From Salinispora arenicola (GTDB lineage: Bacteria; Actinomycetota; Actinomycetes; Mycobacteriales; Micromonosporaceae): 64,000 nucleotides of DNA. The translations under genes and the position numbers were made by a program. Numbering within the stretch: position 1 is the stretch's first letter; each line of letters starts with the position of its first letter. The DNA is taken from NCBI RefSeq assembly GCF_006716065.1, contig NZ_VFOL01000001.1, positions 2,728,001 to 2,792,000 on the forward strand, written 5' to 3'. The notes under the pieces are model-generated. The model was not told where the DNA came from and did no database searches. It saw only the letters and a list, made by a program, of their open reading frames with translations. Positions 1 to 7,878 of the stretch are shown here, piece by piece.

Positions 1-226
1 GCCTGGCGGAGAGTCACCACGTGCGGCGCTGACAGCAAATATGGACCGTACTCTCAGCTGATTATCAGGCATTCGTGACACGTTCGACTCACGATATGGA
101 ATCCCTGACGCGTCTCAACTGTTGTTCAGGTGTCAGCACCAATGGGCAACGGCGGAGGTTACGGGGAGGGAGCTGGCGGACGTGGGGATGGCAAGGAACC
201 GGGCAACCGGCGCGAGCGAGGGGACC

Positions 227-1177
227 GTGGGCAACGTGGACAAGAATATCGGCATGCGGACCGACGAGGTCGCCGAGGAGCGCGACCTGGTCGGCGTCTA
301 CCTTCACGAGATCTCCCGGACGCCGCTGCTGGACGCCGCCACGGAGGTCGATCTTTCCAAGGCTATCGAGGCCGGACTCTACGCCGAGCACCTGCTCGAC
401 GAGGACCGCGTCCCGGCCGGTGTCGAGCGAGCGGAACTCCAGCGGCTGGTCGCTGAGGGTGAGCGGGCCAAGGATCTGTTCATCCGAGCCAACCTGCGAC
501 TGGTCGTGTCGATCGCCCGGCGGTACGTCCGTTCCGGGATGCCCATGCTGGATCTGATCCAGGAGGGCAACACCGGTCTGGTCCGGGCGGTCGAGAAGTT
601 CGACTACGAGCGCGGCTTCAAGTTCTCCACCTACGCGACTTGGTGGATCCGTCAGGCGATCAGCCGGGCGATCGCCCAGCAGGAGCGCACCGTGCGGTTG
701 CCGGTGCACCTGGTGGAGGATGTCAACCGGATGCGGAATGTGGCCCGGCAGCTCACCCGGGAGCTTGGCAGCGACCCCGAGCCGGAGCAGATTGCGACGG
801 CGCTCGGCGTCAGCGTCGAGCGGGTCAACGAGTTGGTCCGCTGGTCGCAGGACACCGTGTCGTTGGACACACCGGTCGGCGACGACGGCGACACCAACCT
901 GGGGGACTTGGTCGCCGACAGCGATGCGCCGTCACCGGAGGAGATTGTCCTCACTGGCCTGGAGCGGCAGCGCATCGAGGGCCTGCTCAGTCACCTCGAC
1001 GACCGGTCGGCCGGCATCATGCGGGCCCGGTACGGCCTCGAGGACGGCCGGGAGCACTCGCTGACCGAGGTGGCCTCACGCTTCTCGCTCTCCCGGGAAC
1101 GGATCCGACAGCTGGAGATCCAGGCACTCGGCCGGCTGCGCGAGCTGGCTCGTGCCGAAGGGCTTCAGGCAGCCTGA
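227..1177 (+). CDS. RNA polymerase sigma-70 family factor, group 2 (HrdB/SigB-like)
   Basis: This is a primary-like sigma factor that directs RNA polymerase to promoters. The sequence shows a sigma region 1.2 (DLVGVYLHEISRTPLL), the region 2 core ending in STYATWWIRQAISRAI, and a region 4 helix-turn-helix (LSRERIRQLEIQALGRLREL) at the C-terminus. At about 316 residues it lacks the long acidic N-terminus of the principal sigma factor, which fits group 2 paralogues such as HrdA/C/D. I chose GTG 227 because GAGGGG lies 5-6 bases upstream. An in-frame ATG at 188 would add 13 residues but has poorer spacing. It stands alone and ends at a strong bidirectional hairpin shared with the convergent wall hydrolase. 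Family is certain; regulon is unknown. Confidence 0.9.
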   Translation: MGNVDKNIGMRTDEVAEERDLVGVYLHEISRTPLLDAATEVDLSKAIEAGLYAEHLLDEDRVPAGVERAELQRLVAEGERAKDLFIRANLRLVVSIARRYVRSGMPMLDLIQEGNTGLVRAVEKFDYERGFKFSTYATWWIRQAISRAIAQQERTVRLPVHLVEDVNRMRNVARQLTRELGSDPEPEQIATALGVSVERVNELVRWSQDTVSLDTPVGDDGDTNLGDLVADSDAPSPEEIVLTGLERQRIEGLLSHLDDRSAGIMRARYGLEDGREHSLTEVASRFSLSRERIRQLEIQALGRLRELARAEGLQAA

Positions 1178-1183
1178 GCGAAC

Positions 1184-1229
1184 CACGGCTGACGGCCGGC
1201 GCCCGATCGGACGCCGGCCGTCAGCCGTG
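1184..1229. terminator. Bidirectional hairpin between convergent genes
   Basis: A perfect 18-bp inverted repeat (arms CACGGCTGACGGCCGGCG and its complement) encloses a 10-base loop. It lies between the sigma factor stop and the NlpC/P60 stop. There is no T-run, as is usual for high-GC actinobacterial terminators. Confidence 0.75.
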
Positions 1230-1243
1230 CCTCGGTAACCCGG

Positions 1244-2215
1244 TCAGCGGACCCGGCCATATCCCACGATCGACATGATGTCCATGTCGCGTTTGACGAC
1301 GTTGCGCCCCGCGTTGGGAGCGTCAATGATCTGCCCGCCGCCGACGTAGAGGGCCACATGCCCGAGCCCTCGGTAGAAAACCAGGTCGCCGGGGCTCAGG
1401 TCGTGGCGTTCGATGCGAGCCACCACACCCCACTGCCGTCGGGTGCTGTGCGGCAGCGACTTCCCGGCCGCTCGCCAGGCAGCCGAGGTCAGGCCCGAAC
1501 AGTCGTATCCGGTACGGCCGTCGCCGCCCCACCGGTAGGGCATGCCCAGCGCCCCGTACGCGTACCGCACCGCCACCCCGGCCGCGCCGGGCACAGACGG
1601 TGCCTTCTGGGTACTGTCCGGGCTGGCCGCAGGGCGTTCGGTCGCCCGGCCGTACGCCCGCCGCCGCAACTCGTACAGTTCGGCCAGGTCACGCTCGATG
1701 CGCTGGCGGGTGCTGGTCAGCCCTCGGGCCCGCGCCGTCGCCTGCCCCACGGCGGCGTCCAGGCGGGTCCGCTCCTCGAGGAGCTCCCGCTGGTCGTTGG
1801 CGAAGGCGGTGATGCGTTTCCGCCGTTCCTGGGCCAGTCGGTCGACGGTGGTGAGTCGGTCGAGCAGAACCGTGGCATCGTCCGGATGTAGCAACGCTGC
1901 CGCGGGACCGAGGTCACCGGTCTTGTACGCGCTGACGGCCAGTTGGTTGACCTCGGCCCGGCTTCGCTCGACCTGCCGCTCGAGCGGACCGAGCCGGGCC
2001 GCCAGTCGGGCCAGGGCGGCCTGGTTCGCCTCGAGGTCCTCGGCGAGGGTGTTGTACGCCTCCACGATGCGTGCCAACTCCGCGGACGCCTTCTCGATCC
2101 GCCGGGTCAACTCGGCGGGAGACGGGTCGGCTCGGGCAGGCACGCCTGGGGCGACCAGTACGACCGACATCATTGCGACCGCGAGGGCGGGCAGCCGTTT
2201 CCGGTTGGACGACAA
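1244..2215 (-). CDS. Secreted NlpC/P60 peptidoglycan endopeptidase (RipA-like)
   Basis: This is a predicted exported cell-wall hydrolase that cuts peptide stems of peptidoglycan. An N-terminal signal peptide (hydrophobic stretch, then VPARA before mature DPSPAE) is followed by a coiled-coil region at roughly residues 35-190, rich in Glu, Arg and Leu. The C-terminal NlpC/P60 domain covers about residues 210-323. Its catalytic Cys sits in YDCSGLT, the His in GHVALYVGG, and the third polar residue probably in the IIDAPN segment. Coiled coil plus NlpC/P60 is the RipA/IripA layout of actinobacteria. The first usable start is TTG 2215 behind GGAGAGGAG. It is preceded by a long untranslated region of about 300 bases. 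Confidence 0.88.
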   Translation of the reverse strand: MSSNRKRLPALAVAMMSVVLVAPGVPARADPSPAELTRRIEKASAELARIVEAYNTLAEDLEANQAALARLAARLGPLERQVERSRAEVNQLAVSAYKTGDLGPAAALLHPDDATVLLDRLTTVDRLAQERRKRITAFANDQRELLEERTRLDAAVGQATARARGLTSTRQRIERDLAELYELRRRAYGRATERPAASPDSTQKAPSVPGAAGVAVRYAYGALGMPYRWGGDGRTGYDCSGLTSAAWRAAGKSLPHSTRRQWGVVARIERHDLSPGDLVFYRGLGHVALYVGGGQIIDAPNAGRNVVKRDMDIMSIVGYGRVR

Positions 2216-2522
2216 GAGCGGCGGCTCCTCTCCTCCCCGTCGGCCACCGGGAAGGGGCGGAGGACCCAGCGGCGTCGGACCCGTGTCGTCCGAGTGGACG
2301 ACGTGCGGCGGGCCGACCCGGACAAGGTACCCGGGGCGGGAGTAGCCTGCGGTGGAAGTTGGGGTGATTGTTGCGGAACGGCGGCAATTGAAATTTGGTC
2401 ACCATTGCTACCCGAGTGGCAGTGCGTGCGTGGTGACCACGATCGTCCGCGCGACCAGTGACCGCGCGACCGGTGACCGCCCGACACGGTCACCGCCGAC
2501 GGCAGCAGCGGTCCGCTGGCCC
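2216..2522 (-). other. 307-base intergenic leader region, no gene
   Basis: This is the space upstream of the NlpC/P60 gene on the reverse strand. I see a 7-bp hairpin GTCGTCC/GGACGAC at 2285-2302 and a wide dyad GGTCACC/GGTGACC at 2397-2438. Its length suggests a structured 5-prime leader. I could not match it to the c-di-AMP riboswitch often found before such hydrolases. No convincing coding frame. Confidence 0.35.
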
Positions 2523-2858
2523 CTACCGGACCGGTGCCCCGGCCACCGGATCCGGGGCGGCGGGCCGCCCGGTCACCCACCCGCTCACCCGCCGCTCGGC
2601 GAAGAACGAGACGAACGGGACGGTTCCCGCCAACATCACCAGGATCATGCGGGACAACGGCCAGGACGCCCGCCGGGACAGGTCGAAGGCGGCGACCAGA
2701 TAGACCATGTAGAGGAAGCCGTGGGCCTGACCCACCGTCTCCACCACGACCGGGTTGTCGAAGCCGTACTTGAGCGGCATTCCGATCACCATCAGCAGGA
2801 TCAGCACCACGCCGACGATCCAGGCGATCACGCGGTACCGGGTCAGGGCTGCGCCCAC
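2523..2858 (-). CDS. DUF3817 integral membrane protein
   Basis: This is a 111-residue membrane protein of unknown function. There are about three hydrophobic segments: IAWIVGVVLILLMVIGMPL near residue 11, a central one around AHGFLYMVYLVAAF, and one around MILVMLAGTVPFVSFF. The central GFLYMVYLVAAFDL with preceding QAHG is typical of the DUF3817 family, which is common in actinobacteria. The start is GTG 2858 with AAAGGA upstream. It sits just downstream of another small membrane protein on the same strand (24-base gap), so the two are probably co-transcribed. Confidence 0.8.
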   Translation of the reverse strand: MGAALTRYRVIAWIVGVVLILLMVIGMPLKYGFDNPVVVETVGQAHGFLYMVYLVAAFDLSRRASWPLSRMILVMLAGTVPFVSFFAERRVSGWVTGRPAAPDPVAGAPVR

Positions 2859-2882
2859 TGTCGTCCGTCCTTTCGACCCGGC

Positions 2883-3320
2883 CTAGCCAGGGTAGTCTCC
2901 GGGTCGGGCACCCGGATTTTCGGTCAACCACCGTAGGTAGCGGTTGTAGGCGGTGAGCTCCGGATCATCGCCGTCGGGCACGGTCACGCCCGCGCGGGTG
3001 GCCCGGATCGGCCGGCGTACCGCTGGACGGGCCGTCCGGGCAGCCGGAGGCGAGTCGGGGACTGCCATAGCCGGAGGTGACTCGGGAACCGCCACCGGGT
3101 CAGCCGCCTCGGTGTCGCGTAGCTGATGGCGGACCTCACGCCACCAGACGAAAACGACGAAACCGGCGAACACCGGCCACTCCACGGCATAGCCCCAGCT
3201 GATCGGATTGCCGCCGGCGGCCCGACTCAGCTGCCACCAGCCGAGCCCGAGAAAGCCCACGACGAGCACGACCATGGCCACGTGGCGCACGATCCACGCC
3301 GGGGTCCAGAGCCGCCTCAT
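2883..3320 (-). CDS. Conserved membrane protein, function unknown
   Basis: This is a 145-residue protein with two N-terminal membrane helices (about residues 10-30 and 42-62, the second followed by [12 protein letters not shown]) and a Pro/Ala/Arg-rich cytoplasmic tail. The tail ends in a short conserved-looking block around [12 protein letters not shown]. The start ATG 3320 has no Shine-Dalgarno sequence but has TACCCT 7 bases upstream, suggesting a leaderless mRNA. It precedes the DUF3817 gene. I do not recognise a function. Confidence 0.7.
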   Translation of the reverse strand: MRRLWTPAWIVRHVAMVVLVVGFLGLGWWQLSRAAGGNPISWGYAVEWPVFAGFVVFVWWREVRHQLRDTEAADPVAVPESPPAMAVPDSPPAARTARPAVRRPIRATRAGVTVPDGDDPELTAYNRYLRWLTENPGARPGDYPG

Positions 3321-3327
3321 GGCACCG

Positions 3328-3333
3328 AGGGTA
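3328..3333 (-). promoter_or_regulatory. -10 box TACCCT of leaderless type
   Basis: TACCCT on the reverse strand ends 7 bases before ATG 3320, so transcription would begin at the start codon. No ribosome binding site is present. Confidence 0.5.
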
Positions 3334-3442
3334 CCGGGGACAGCGTCGCTTCCCGACACGGTGTCGTGGTGGCGGGGTGGTTTGGTGGCACCTCGCGTGG
3401 GCATCCGGCCAGACGCCAGCGCCGAAACAGAGGAGGGGGGCG

Positions 3443-3766
3443 ATGATGACCGGATCCGTACGGCGGGACGAGTTCCCGAGCCCGGAGCAGCGGATGCCCG
3501 AGTGGGACGGAGACCACGTGCACGACTCGGCCTCCGGCGCCGCGAGCACCGACGGCGAGTTGCTCGGCATCGACCCCGCCGAACTCGGCGACGCCGACCT
3601 GATCCGCGAGCTGCACAGCCTGCACCGCACTCGGCTGGACACCCTGCGGCACGCCGCCGACGCGGCGCTCGCCACCCACCTGCGCCGGACCGCCGAACTC
3701 GAGACCGAATACCTGGCCCGGTACCCCGGGCGTGAGGTCGACCCAAGCCGGCTGCGGGAGTCGTGA
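3443..3766 (+). CDS. Small conserved actinobacterial protein (DUF6158-like)
   Basis: This is a 107-residue soluble, acidic protein. The central block [20 protein letters not shown] and the ending [19 protein letters not shown] look like the DUF6158 family, a short actinobacterial family without known function. It has no membrane segment or signal peptide. Two adjacent ATGs (3443, 3446) follow AGGAGGGG. The stop overlaps the start of the next gene, so they form a two-gene unit. Confidence 0.7.
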   Translation: MMTGSVRRDEFPSPEQRMPEWDGDHVHDSASGAASTDGELLGIDPAELGDADLIRELHSLHRTRLDTLRHAADAALATHLRRTAELETEYLARYPGREVDPSRLRES

Positions 3767-4086
3767 TGGCATCGGCCGAGCGGGGTGTGTCGGCGCCGCC
3801 GGAGGTCGTGTTCAACACCGCCATTGACCCGGACCGGACCTCGGCGTGGCTACCCGAGCCACTCCGTGCCGATGGCACACCCGCCACCGACATCAGCCCG
3901 ACGGAACTGGCGGCTCGCTGGCAAGCCGCCGGGGACTGGACCGCGGAGATCCAGATCGACCCGGCCGACGCCGGCGGGGCGCGGATCCGTCTCGACCTGA
4001 CCGGCGGCGACGCCCCCGACAGCCTGGTGGACGAGGCACTGGACAACCTCGCCCAGGCGGTGGCCGACAACCTTCAGGCAGGCTGA
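3766..4086 (+). CDS. Short SRPBCC-like protein
   Basis: This is a 106-residue protein whose N-terminus ([16 protein letters not shown]) resembles the first strand of SRPBCC/START-like ligand-binding folds. It is shorter than a full domain of about 140 residues, so the fold may be reduced. ATG 3766 overlaps the previous stop (TGATG), and a GTG at 3763 is also possible. Translation is probably coupled to the upstream DUF6158-like gene. Ligand unknown. Confidence 0.6.
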   Translation: MASAERGVSAPPEVVFNTAIDPDRTSAWLPEPLRADGTPATDISPTELAARWQAAGDWTAEIQIDPADAGGARIRLDLTGGDAPDSLVDEALDNLAQAVADNLQAG

Positions 4087-4139
4087 GCCATGGCGCACTC
4101 CGGACCGGGCCGACCCGGCGACCAGACCAGGGGAGACCG

Positions 4140-4667
4140 GTGACCGATCTGAAGGCGAAAGCGACCCGGCTGCGTCGGGCCTACGCACCACACGAACACC
4201 GGCCGCTCGGCGGCTATGTGCTGGCCATGGGCGCCTACGCCGGGGCGACCGCCATGATCGCCGGGCTGGTGAGGGCGAGCCGGCGGTCGGTACCGGAGCG
4301 CCCCGCAACGGTCGACGTGGTCCTGCTGTCGATCGCCACCCACAAGCTCAGCCGGCTGCTGTCCAAGGACGCCGTGACCAGCCCCCTGCGGGCCCCGTTC
4401 ACCCGCTATGCGCGCCCGGTCGGTAGCGGCGAGGTGATGGAGGAGGTGCGTGACTCGGGCAGCCCCACCCGGCACGCGGTGGGTGAGCTGCTGAGTTGCC
4501 CCTTCTGCCTGGCGGTGTGGGTGGCCACCGGGTTCACTGGTGGGCTGGTGCTGGCCCCGCGCCTGACCCGACTCGTCGCGACCGCGCTCACTGCCGTGGC
4601 GGCGTCAGACTTCCTGCAAATGGCGTACGCGACGGCGCAGCAGGCCGCCGAGGGGGGCGAGGAATAG
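4140..4667 (+). CDS. DUF1360 membrane protein
   Basis: This is a 175-residue membrane-associated protein. It has hydrophobic segments near residues 25-45 (GYVLAMGAYAGATAMIAGLV), around 58-70, and a C-terminal pair flanking the signature LLSCPFCLAVWVA. The CPFC motif followed by VW and the preceding THKLSRLLSKD are hallmarks of DUF1360. GTG 4140 follows GGGGAG. Similar genes are common in spore-forming bacteria and actinomycetes, but the role is unknown. It is followed directly by a long hairpin. Confidence 0.8.
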   Translation: MTDLKAKATRLRRAYAPHEHRPLGGYVLAMGAYAGATAMIAGLVRASRRSVPERPATVDVVLLSIATHKLSRLLSKDAVTSPLRAPFTRYARPVGSGEVMEEVRDSGSPTRHAVGELLSCPFCLAVWVATGFTGGLVLAPRLTRLVATALTAVAASDFLQMAYATAQQAAEGGEE

Positions 4668-4732
4668 GCCGAACGGGCCTCGGGTGGGGGCAGTCAGTGT
4701 GTCAACCCTCCTCCACCCGAGGCCCGTTCGGC
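4668..4732. terminator. 20-bp stem hairpin between convergent genes
   Basis: The left arm 4668-4687 begins GCCGAACGGGCCTCGGG and pairs perfectly with 4713-4732. The loop is 25 bases. It lies exactly between the DUF1360 stop and the stop of the convergent 68-residue gene. Confidence 0.7.
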
Positions 4733-4939
4733 TCAGCAGTCCTCGCCGGACCAGCCGCGCGGGGACTCCGCCTCCCGCTCGTCGGCGTCCTCGCCGGTGA
4801 TGACGTCCCGATCGACCGCCGTAACGTCGTGCTCCCGGGCGAAATCCGGCTCGGGCAGCGTGTCCCGACCGTCCGGCGGCTGGCCGAGAGCTGCGAGCCG
4901 CTCGTGGTGCTCCGCGCGCCGTTCGGCGGGCTGGGACAT
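4733..4939 (-). CDS. Small acidic protein, unknown
   Basis: This 68-residue, strongly hydrophilic and acidic protein begins MSQPAERRAEHHERLAALG and ends ESPRGWSGEDC. The start ATG 4939 has a good Shine-Dalgarno sequence (AAGGAG, 6 bases away) and codon third positions are almost all G/C, which supports a real gene. There are no membrane segments and no family I recognise. It may be co-transcribed with the DAHP synthase group upstream. Confidence 0.55.
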   Translation of the reverse strand: MSQPAERRAEHHERLAALGQPPDGRDTLPEPDFAREHDVTAVDRDVITGEDADEREAESPRGWSGEDC

Positions 4940-5034
4940 GTCGCTCTCCTTCGCGTCGGGCTGGGGCGCGCACCTGCCCTGGCGCGCTTCCGGGCCGGCC
5001 TGACCCGCCGACCGGATCGGTGGAGGTTGCCCGC

Positions 5035-5280
5035 TCAGGTGATCGATCCGCCCAGCAGGTCGGCCGCCTCGTCGACGGAGTACTCGCCCTCGGGCAGCCC
5101 GCCGATACGGGTGAGCAGTCCCGCCGGCATCTGGGCGGCGACCGCCCGCCGGTAGATGTCGCCCTGGCTGATCCGCTCCTGGCCGCGGTACAGGTCCTCG
5201 AGTAGGTCGTCGAGGCGGCGCAGGTCCGACTCGGTGGCGGGCGCCGCGGTCACGGGTGGGTTGTCGGTCACGTCGGCCAC
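5035..5280 (-). CDS. Small conserved hypothetical protein
   Basis: This is an 81-residue soluble protein with a helical body (LRRLDDLLEDLYRGQERISQ) and a C-terminal segment EGEYSVDEAADLLGG. It may be a small regulator or structural protein, but no family is recognised. It lies 41 bases downstream of the DAHP synthase gene on the same strand and could be in its transcript. Confidence 0.6.
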   Translation of the reverse strand: MADVTDNPPVTAAPATESDLRRLDDLLEDLYRGQERISQGDIYRRAVAAQMPAGLLTRIGGLPEGEYSVDEAADLLGGSIT

Positions 5281-5321
5281 CTACCCGACGCCGCACCCGG
5301 TAAACCACTGCCCGCCGGTGG

Positions 5322-6419
5322 TCAGGCGGGGGTGACGGCCGGAGCCCGACGGCGGGTGCGCACGGCGGCTGCCAGGTCGGCCAGCACCTCTTCCGTGGTG
5401 TCCCAGCCGATGCAGGCATCGGTGATCGACTGCCCGTACGTCAGTTCGCGGGTCGGGTCCAGGCCCTGCCGACCCGGCAGCAGGAAGCTCTCCAGCATGA
5501 TGCCGACGATGCCGTGCTGGCCCCCGGCGAGTTGGGCAGCCACGTCGGCGGCGACGAGCGGCTGGTTCCGGTGGTCCTTGCCGCTGTTGGCATGGCTGGC
5601 GTCGATCACCAGCCGCTCGGGCAGCCCGTCGGCGCGCAGCAGCGCGAGCGCGTCCGCCACCGACTTCGCGTCGTAGTTCGGGCGGTTGCCACCACCGCGC
5701 AGCACCAGGTGACCGTCCGCGTTGCCTCGGGTGTGCATGATCGCTGGGGTGCCGGAGATGTCGATGCCGGGGAACACGTGTGGCACGCCAGCCGCCCGGA
5801 TCGCGTCCACCGCGGTGGAGATGCTGCCGTCGGGGCGGTTCTTCATCCCGATCGGCATCGACAAGCCGGAGGCGAGCTGGCGGTGCACCTGGCTCTCCAC
5901 GGTCCGGGCGCCGATCGCACCCCAGGCCACCGTGTCGGCGATGTACTGCGGGGTGATCGGGTCCAGGAACTCGCATCCGACCGGGAGACCCAGGCGCAGC
6001 ACGTCGATCAGCAGCGCGCGGGCCCGACGCAGGCCGGTGTTCACATCACCGGAACCGTCCAGCCCGGGATCGTTGATGAGCCCCTTCCAGCCCACGGTCG
6101 AGCGCGGCTTCTCGAAGTAGACCCGCATCACCACAAGCAGGTCGTCGGCGAGCCGACCGGCGACCTCGCGGAGCCGGTGGGCGTAGTCGAGGGCGGCGGC
6201 CGGATCGTGTACCGAACACGGGCCGACCACCACCAGGAGGCGGTCGTCGGCGCGGTCCAGCACCCGGCCGACAGCCCGTCTGCCAGTGAGTACGGCCGAG
6301 GTGAGCCGATCGTTCAGGGGCAGCTCGTGGTGTAACAGGGCCGGGGTGGTCAGCGGCACCACACGATCGATCCGCTGATCGCTGATCCGGTCCATCTCCG
6401 AGGTGGTCACGGTGGGCAT
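5322..6419 (-). CDS. aroG: Class I 3-deoxy-D-arabino-heptulosonate 7-phosphate synthase
   Basis: This enzyme catalyses the first step of the shikimate pathway: phosphoenolpyruvate plus erythrose 4-phosphate gives DAHP. At 365 residues it matches the AroF/G/H class I-alpha type. Signatures seen are VVVGPCSVHD, VYFEKPRSTVGWKGL, GCEFLDPITPQYIAD, GMKNRPDGS and VIDASHANSGKDH, which carry the metal-binding Cys and His and the substrate-binding Lys/Arg. Most actinobacteria rely on class II enzymes, so a class I copy is notable. ATG 6419 follows GAAGGG. An attenuator with an aromatic leader peptide lies directly upstream. The symbol among aroF/G/H cannot be settled from sequence alone. Confidence 0.93.
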   Translation of the reverse strand: MPTVTTSEMDRISDQRIDRVVPLTTPALLHHELPLNDRLTSAVLTGRRAVGRVLDRADDRLLVVVGPCSVHDPAAALDYAHRLREVAGRLADDLLVVMRVYFEKPRSTVGWKGLINDPGLDGSGDVNTGLRRARALLIDVLRLGLPVGCEFLDPITPQYIADTVAWGAIGARTVESQVHRQLASGLSMPIGMKNRPDGSISTAVDAIRAAGVPHVFPGIDISGTPAIMHTRGNADGHLVLRGGGNRPNYDAKSVADALALLRADGLPERLVIDASHANSGKDHRNQPLVAADVAAQLAGGQHGIVGIMLESFLLPGRQGLDPTRELTYGQSITDACIGWDTTEEVLADLAAAVRTRRRAPAVTPA

Positions 6420-6475
6420 CCCTTCGCCGACCGCGCCCGGGGCCGGTGCCCGGGGAGAGCCGGCTGCTCGTACGC

Positions 6476-6504
6476 AAAAAGGCAGGAGCGGAAGCTCCTG
6501 CCTT
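6476..6504 (-). terminator. Intrinsic terminator (attenuator) before DAHP synthase
   Basis: On the reverse strand an 11-bp perfect stem (AAGGCAGGAGC with its complement, 4-base loop) is followed by five T residues. It stands between the leader peptide and the DAHP synthase start, as in a transcription attenuator rather than a gene-end terminator. Confidence 0.8.
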
Positions 6505-6530
6505 GCCGGCTCAGTGCGGGTGACGTCAGC

Positions 6531-6590
6531 TCACGATGAGGTCACCGGCGGGCGAGCCGGCTGCCTAAACCATCGATACGAGCGAGTCAT
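6531..6590 (-). CDS. Leader peptide with Tyr-Arg-Trp-Phe run
   Basis: A 19-codon ORF encodes MTRSYRWFRQPARPPVTSS. Tyr, Trp and Phe codons sit within four codons, the arrangement expected of a ribosome-stalling sensor for aromatic amino acids. It ends 26 bases before the intrinsic terminator stem. An 8-base segment inside it (GCCGGCTC) is perfectly complementary to GAGCCGGC just before the terminator, giving a possible alternative pairing. The start has no Shine-Dalgarno sequence. TAGACT lies 7 bases upstream with GTGAGC a further 18 bases away, so the transcript is probably leaderless. Seen directly in the sequence; its regulatory role is inferred. Confidence 0.7.
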   Translation of the reverse strand: MTRSYRWFRQPARPPVTSS

Positions 6591-6597
6591 GTCGGCG

Positions 6598-6627
6598 AGT
6601 CTACCCGATCCGACGGCGACGGCTCAC
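6598..6627 (-). promoter_or_regulatory. Promoter of leader peptide-DAHP synthase unit
   Basis: The -10 TAGACT (6598-6603) and -35 GTGAGC (6622-6627) are separated by 18 bp. The predicted transcription start falls on or beside the leader peptide ATG at 6590. Confidence 0.55.
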
Positions 6628-6721
6628 CCGCCCGCCCGGAAAATCTCACTCGATTTTCACCTTCGTCGATGTCGGGATCGATAGGTTGGCGCCACCGACC
6701 GCTCCCCTCCCGGAGGTTTCG

Positions 6722-7873
6722 ATGGATCGTCGTACTGTGTTGCGGGCCGGCGTCGCCGGTGGTGCCGCGGCCTTTTCCGGCAGCCTGTGGGCTGGTGCCG
6801 CGCTGGCCGACCCTGCCCAGCCCGGCGACAGCCCCTACGGATCCCTGCAGCCGGCCGACGCGCTGGGCATTCAGCTACCCGCAGGATTCACCAGCCGGAT
6901 CGTCGCCCGTTCCCGGCAGGCCGTCGCCGGCACCGGGTACGACTGGCACGATGCCCCCGACGGTGGGGCCTGCTTCGCCGCTGGTGCCGGATGGGTCTAC
7001 GTATCCAACTCGGAGATCAGTCCGGGTGGCGGAGCGTCGGCGATACGGTTCGCCGCCGACGGCAGCATCGCCTCGGCATACCCGATCCTGTCGGGTACCC
7101 GGCGGAACTGCGCGGGTGGGGCGACGCCCTGGGGGACGTGGCTCTCCTGCGAGGAGGTCAGCCGCGGCTACGTGTACGAGACCTACCCACTGGGCGGTGC
7201 GAACGCGGTGCGGCGGGCCGCGATGGGTCGGTTCAACCACGAGGCCGCCGCCTGCGACCCCGTCCGTCGGGTGATCTACCTCACCGAGGACGAGAGCACG
7301 GGCTGCTTCTACCGATTTCGCCCGACCACCTGGGGTGACCTCTCGGACGGGATCCTGGAGGTGCTGGTGGGTGGCACCGCCACCAACGGCCCGGTGGCCT
7401 GGGCGCAGGTGCCCGACCCGGACGGCTGGCCGACGCACACCCGTTACCAGGTCTCCGGGGCGAAGCGGTTCGACGGTGGCGAGGGCTGCTGGTACGCCGA
7501 CGGGACCTGCTGGTTCACCACGAAGGGGGACAACCGGGTCTGGGCGTACGACGCGGTCCACCAGCGGGTCGACCTGGCGTACGACGACTCACTGGTCTCC
7601 GGCACCGCTCCGTTGACCGGGGTGGACAACATCACCGGGACCCCGGGCGGTGACCTCTACATCGCCGAGGACGGCGGTAACATGGAGATCAACATCATTA
7701 CGCCGGACGAGGTCGTCGCCCCGTTCCTGCGGATCACCGGCCAGTCCTCGTCGGAGATCTGCGGCCCGGCGTTCTCGCCCGACGGCACACGGTTCTACTT
7801 CTCGTCGCAGCGCGGCACCTCCGGATCGTCCTCCGGCGGAATCACCTACGAGGTGCGCGGCCCGTTCCGCTGA
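6722..7873 (+). CDS. Tat-exported PhoX/DUF839 family protein
   Basis: This is a predicted extracytoplasmic phosphatase-like beta-propeller protein. The N-terminus MDRRTVLRAGVAGGAAAF has the twin-arginine pattern followed by a hydrophobic stretch and a cleavage-like AALA-DP, so export is probably by Tat. The body (383 residues) shows PhoX/DUF839 features such as GGATPWGTWLSCEE, GRFNHEAAACDP and YLTEDESTGCFYRF, plus a C-terminal metal-site-like NITGTPGGDLYIAEDGG. Family members bind Ca/Fe and hydrolyse phosphate esters. This one is shorter than the classical PhoX of about 600 residues, so substrate and activity are uncertain. GGAGG lies 5 bases before ATG 6722. Monocistronic in context. Confidence 0.85.
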   Translation: MDRRTVLRAGVAGGAAAFSGSLWAGAALADPAQPGDSPYGSLQPADALGIQLPAGFTSRIVARSRQAVAGTGYDWHDAPDGGACFAAGAGWVYVSNSEISPGGGASAIRFAADGSIASAYPILSGTRRNCAGGATPWGTWLSCEEVSRGYVYETYPLGGANAVRRAAMGRFNHEAAACDPVRRVIYLTEDESTGCFYRFRPTTWGDLSDGILEVLVGGTATNGPVAWAQVPDPDGWPTHTRYQVSGAKRFDGGEGCWYADGTCWFTTKGDNRVWAYDAVHQRVDLAYDDSLVSGTAPLTGVDNITGTPGGDLYIAEDGGNMEINIITPDEVVAPFLRITGQSSSEICGPAFSPDGTRFYFSSQRGTSGSSSGGITYEVRGPFR

Positions 7874-7878
7874 TCGGG

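Noticed and set aside
2216..2522. c-di-AMP (ydaO) riboswitch before the NlpC/P60 gene
   Set aside because: Context is right for actinobacteria, but the conserved loop sequences could not be recognised by eye. A covariance-model search would decide.
6640..6721. Possible PHO box before the PhoX-like gene
   Set aside because: One TTTCACC-like unit is present but the required second direct repeat (TTCGTCG) does not match, so a PhoP site is not supported.
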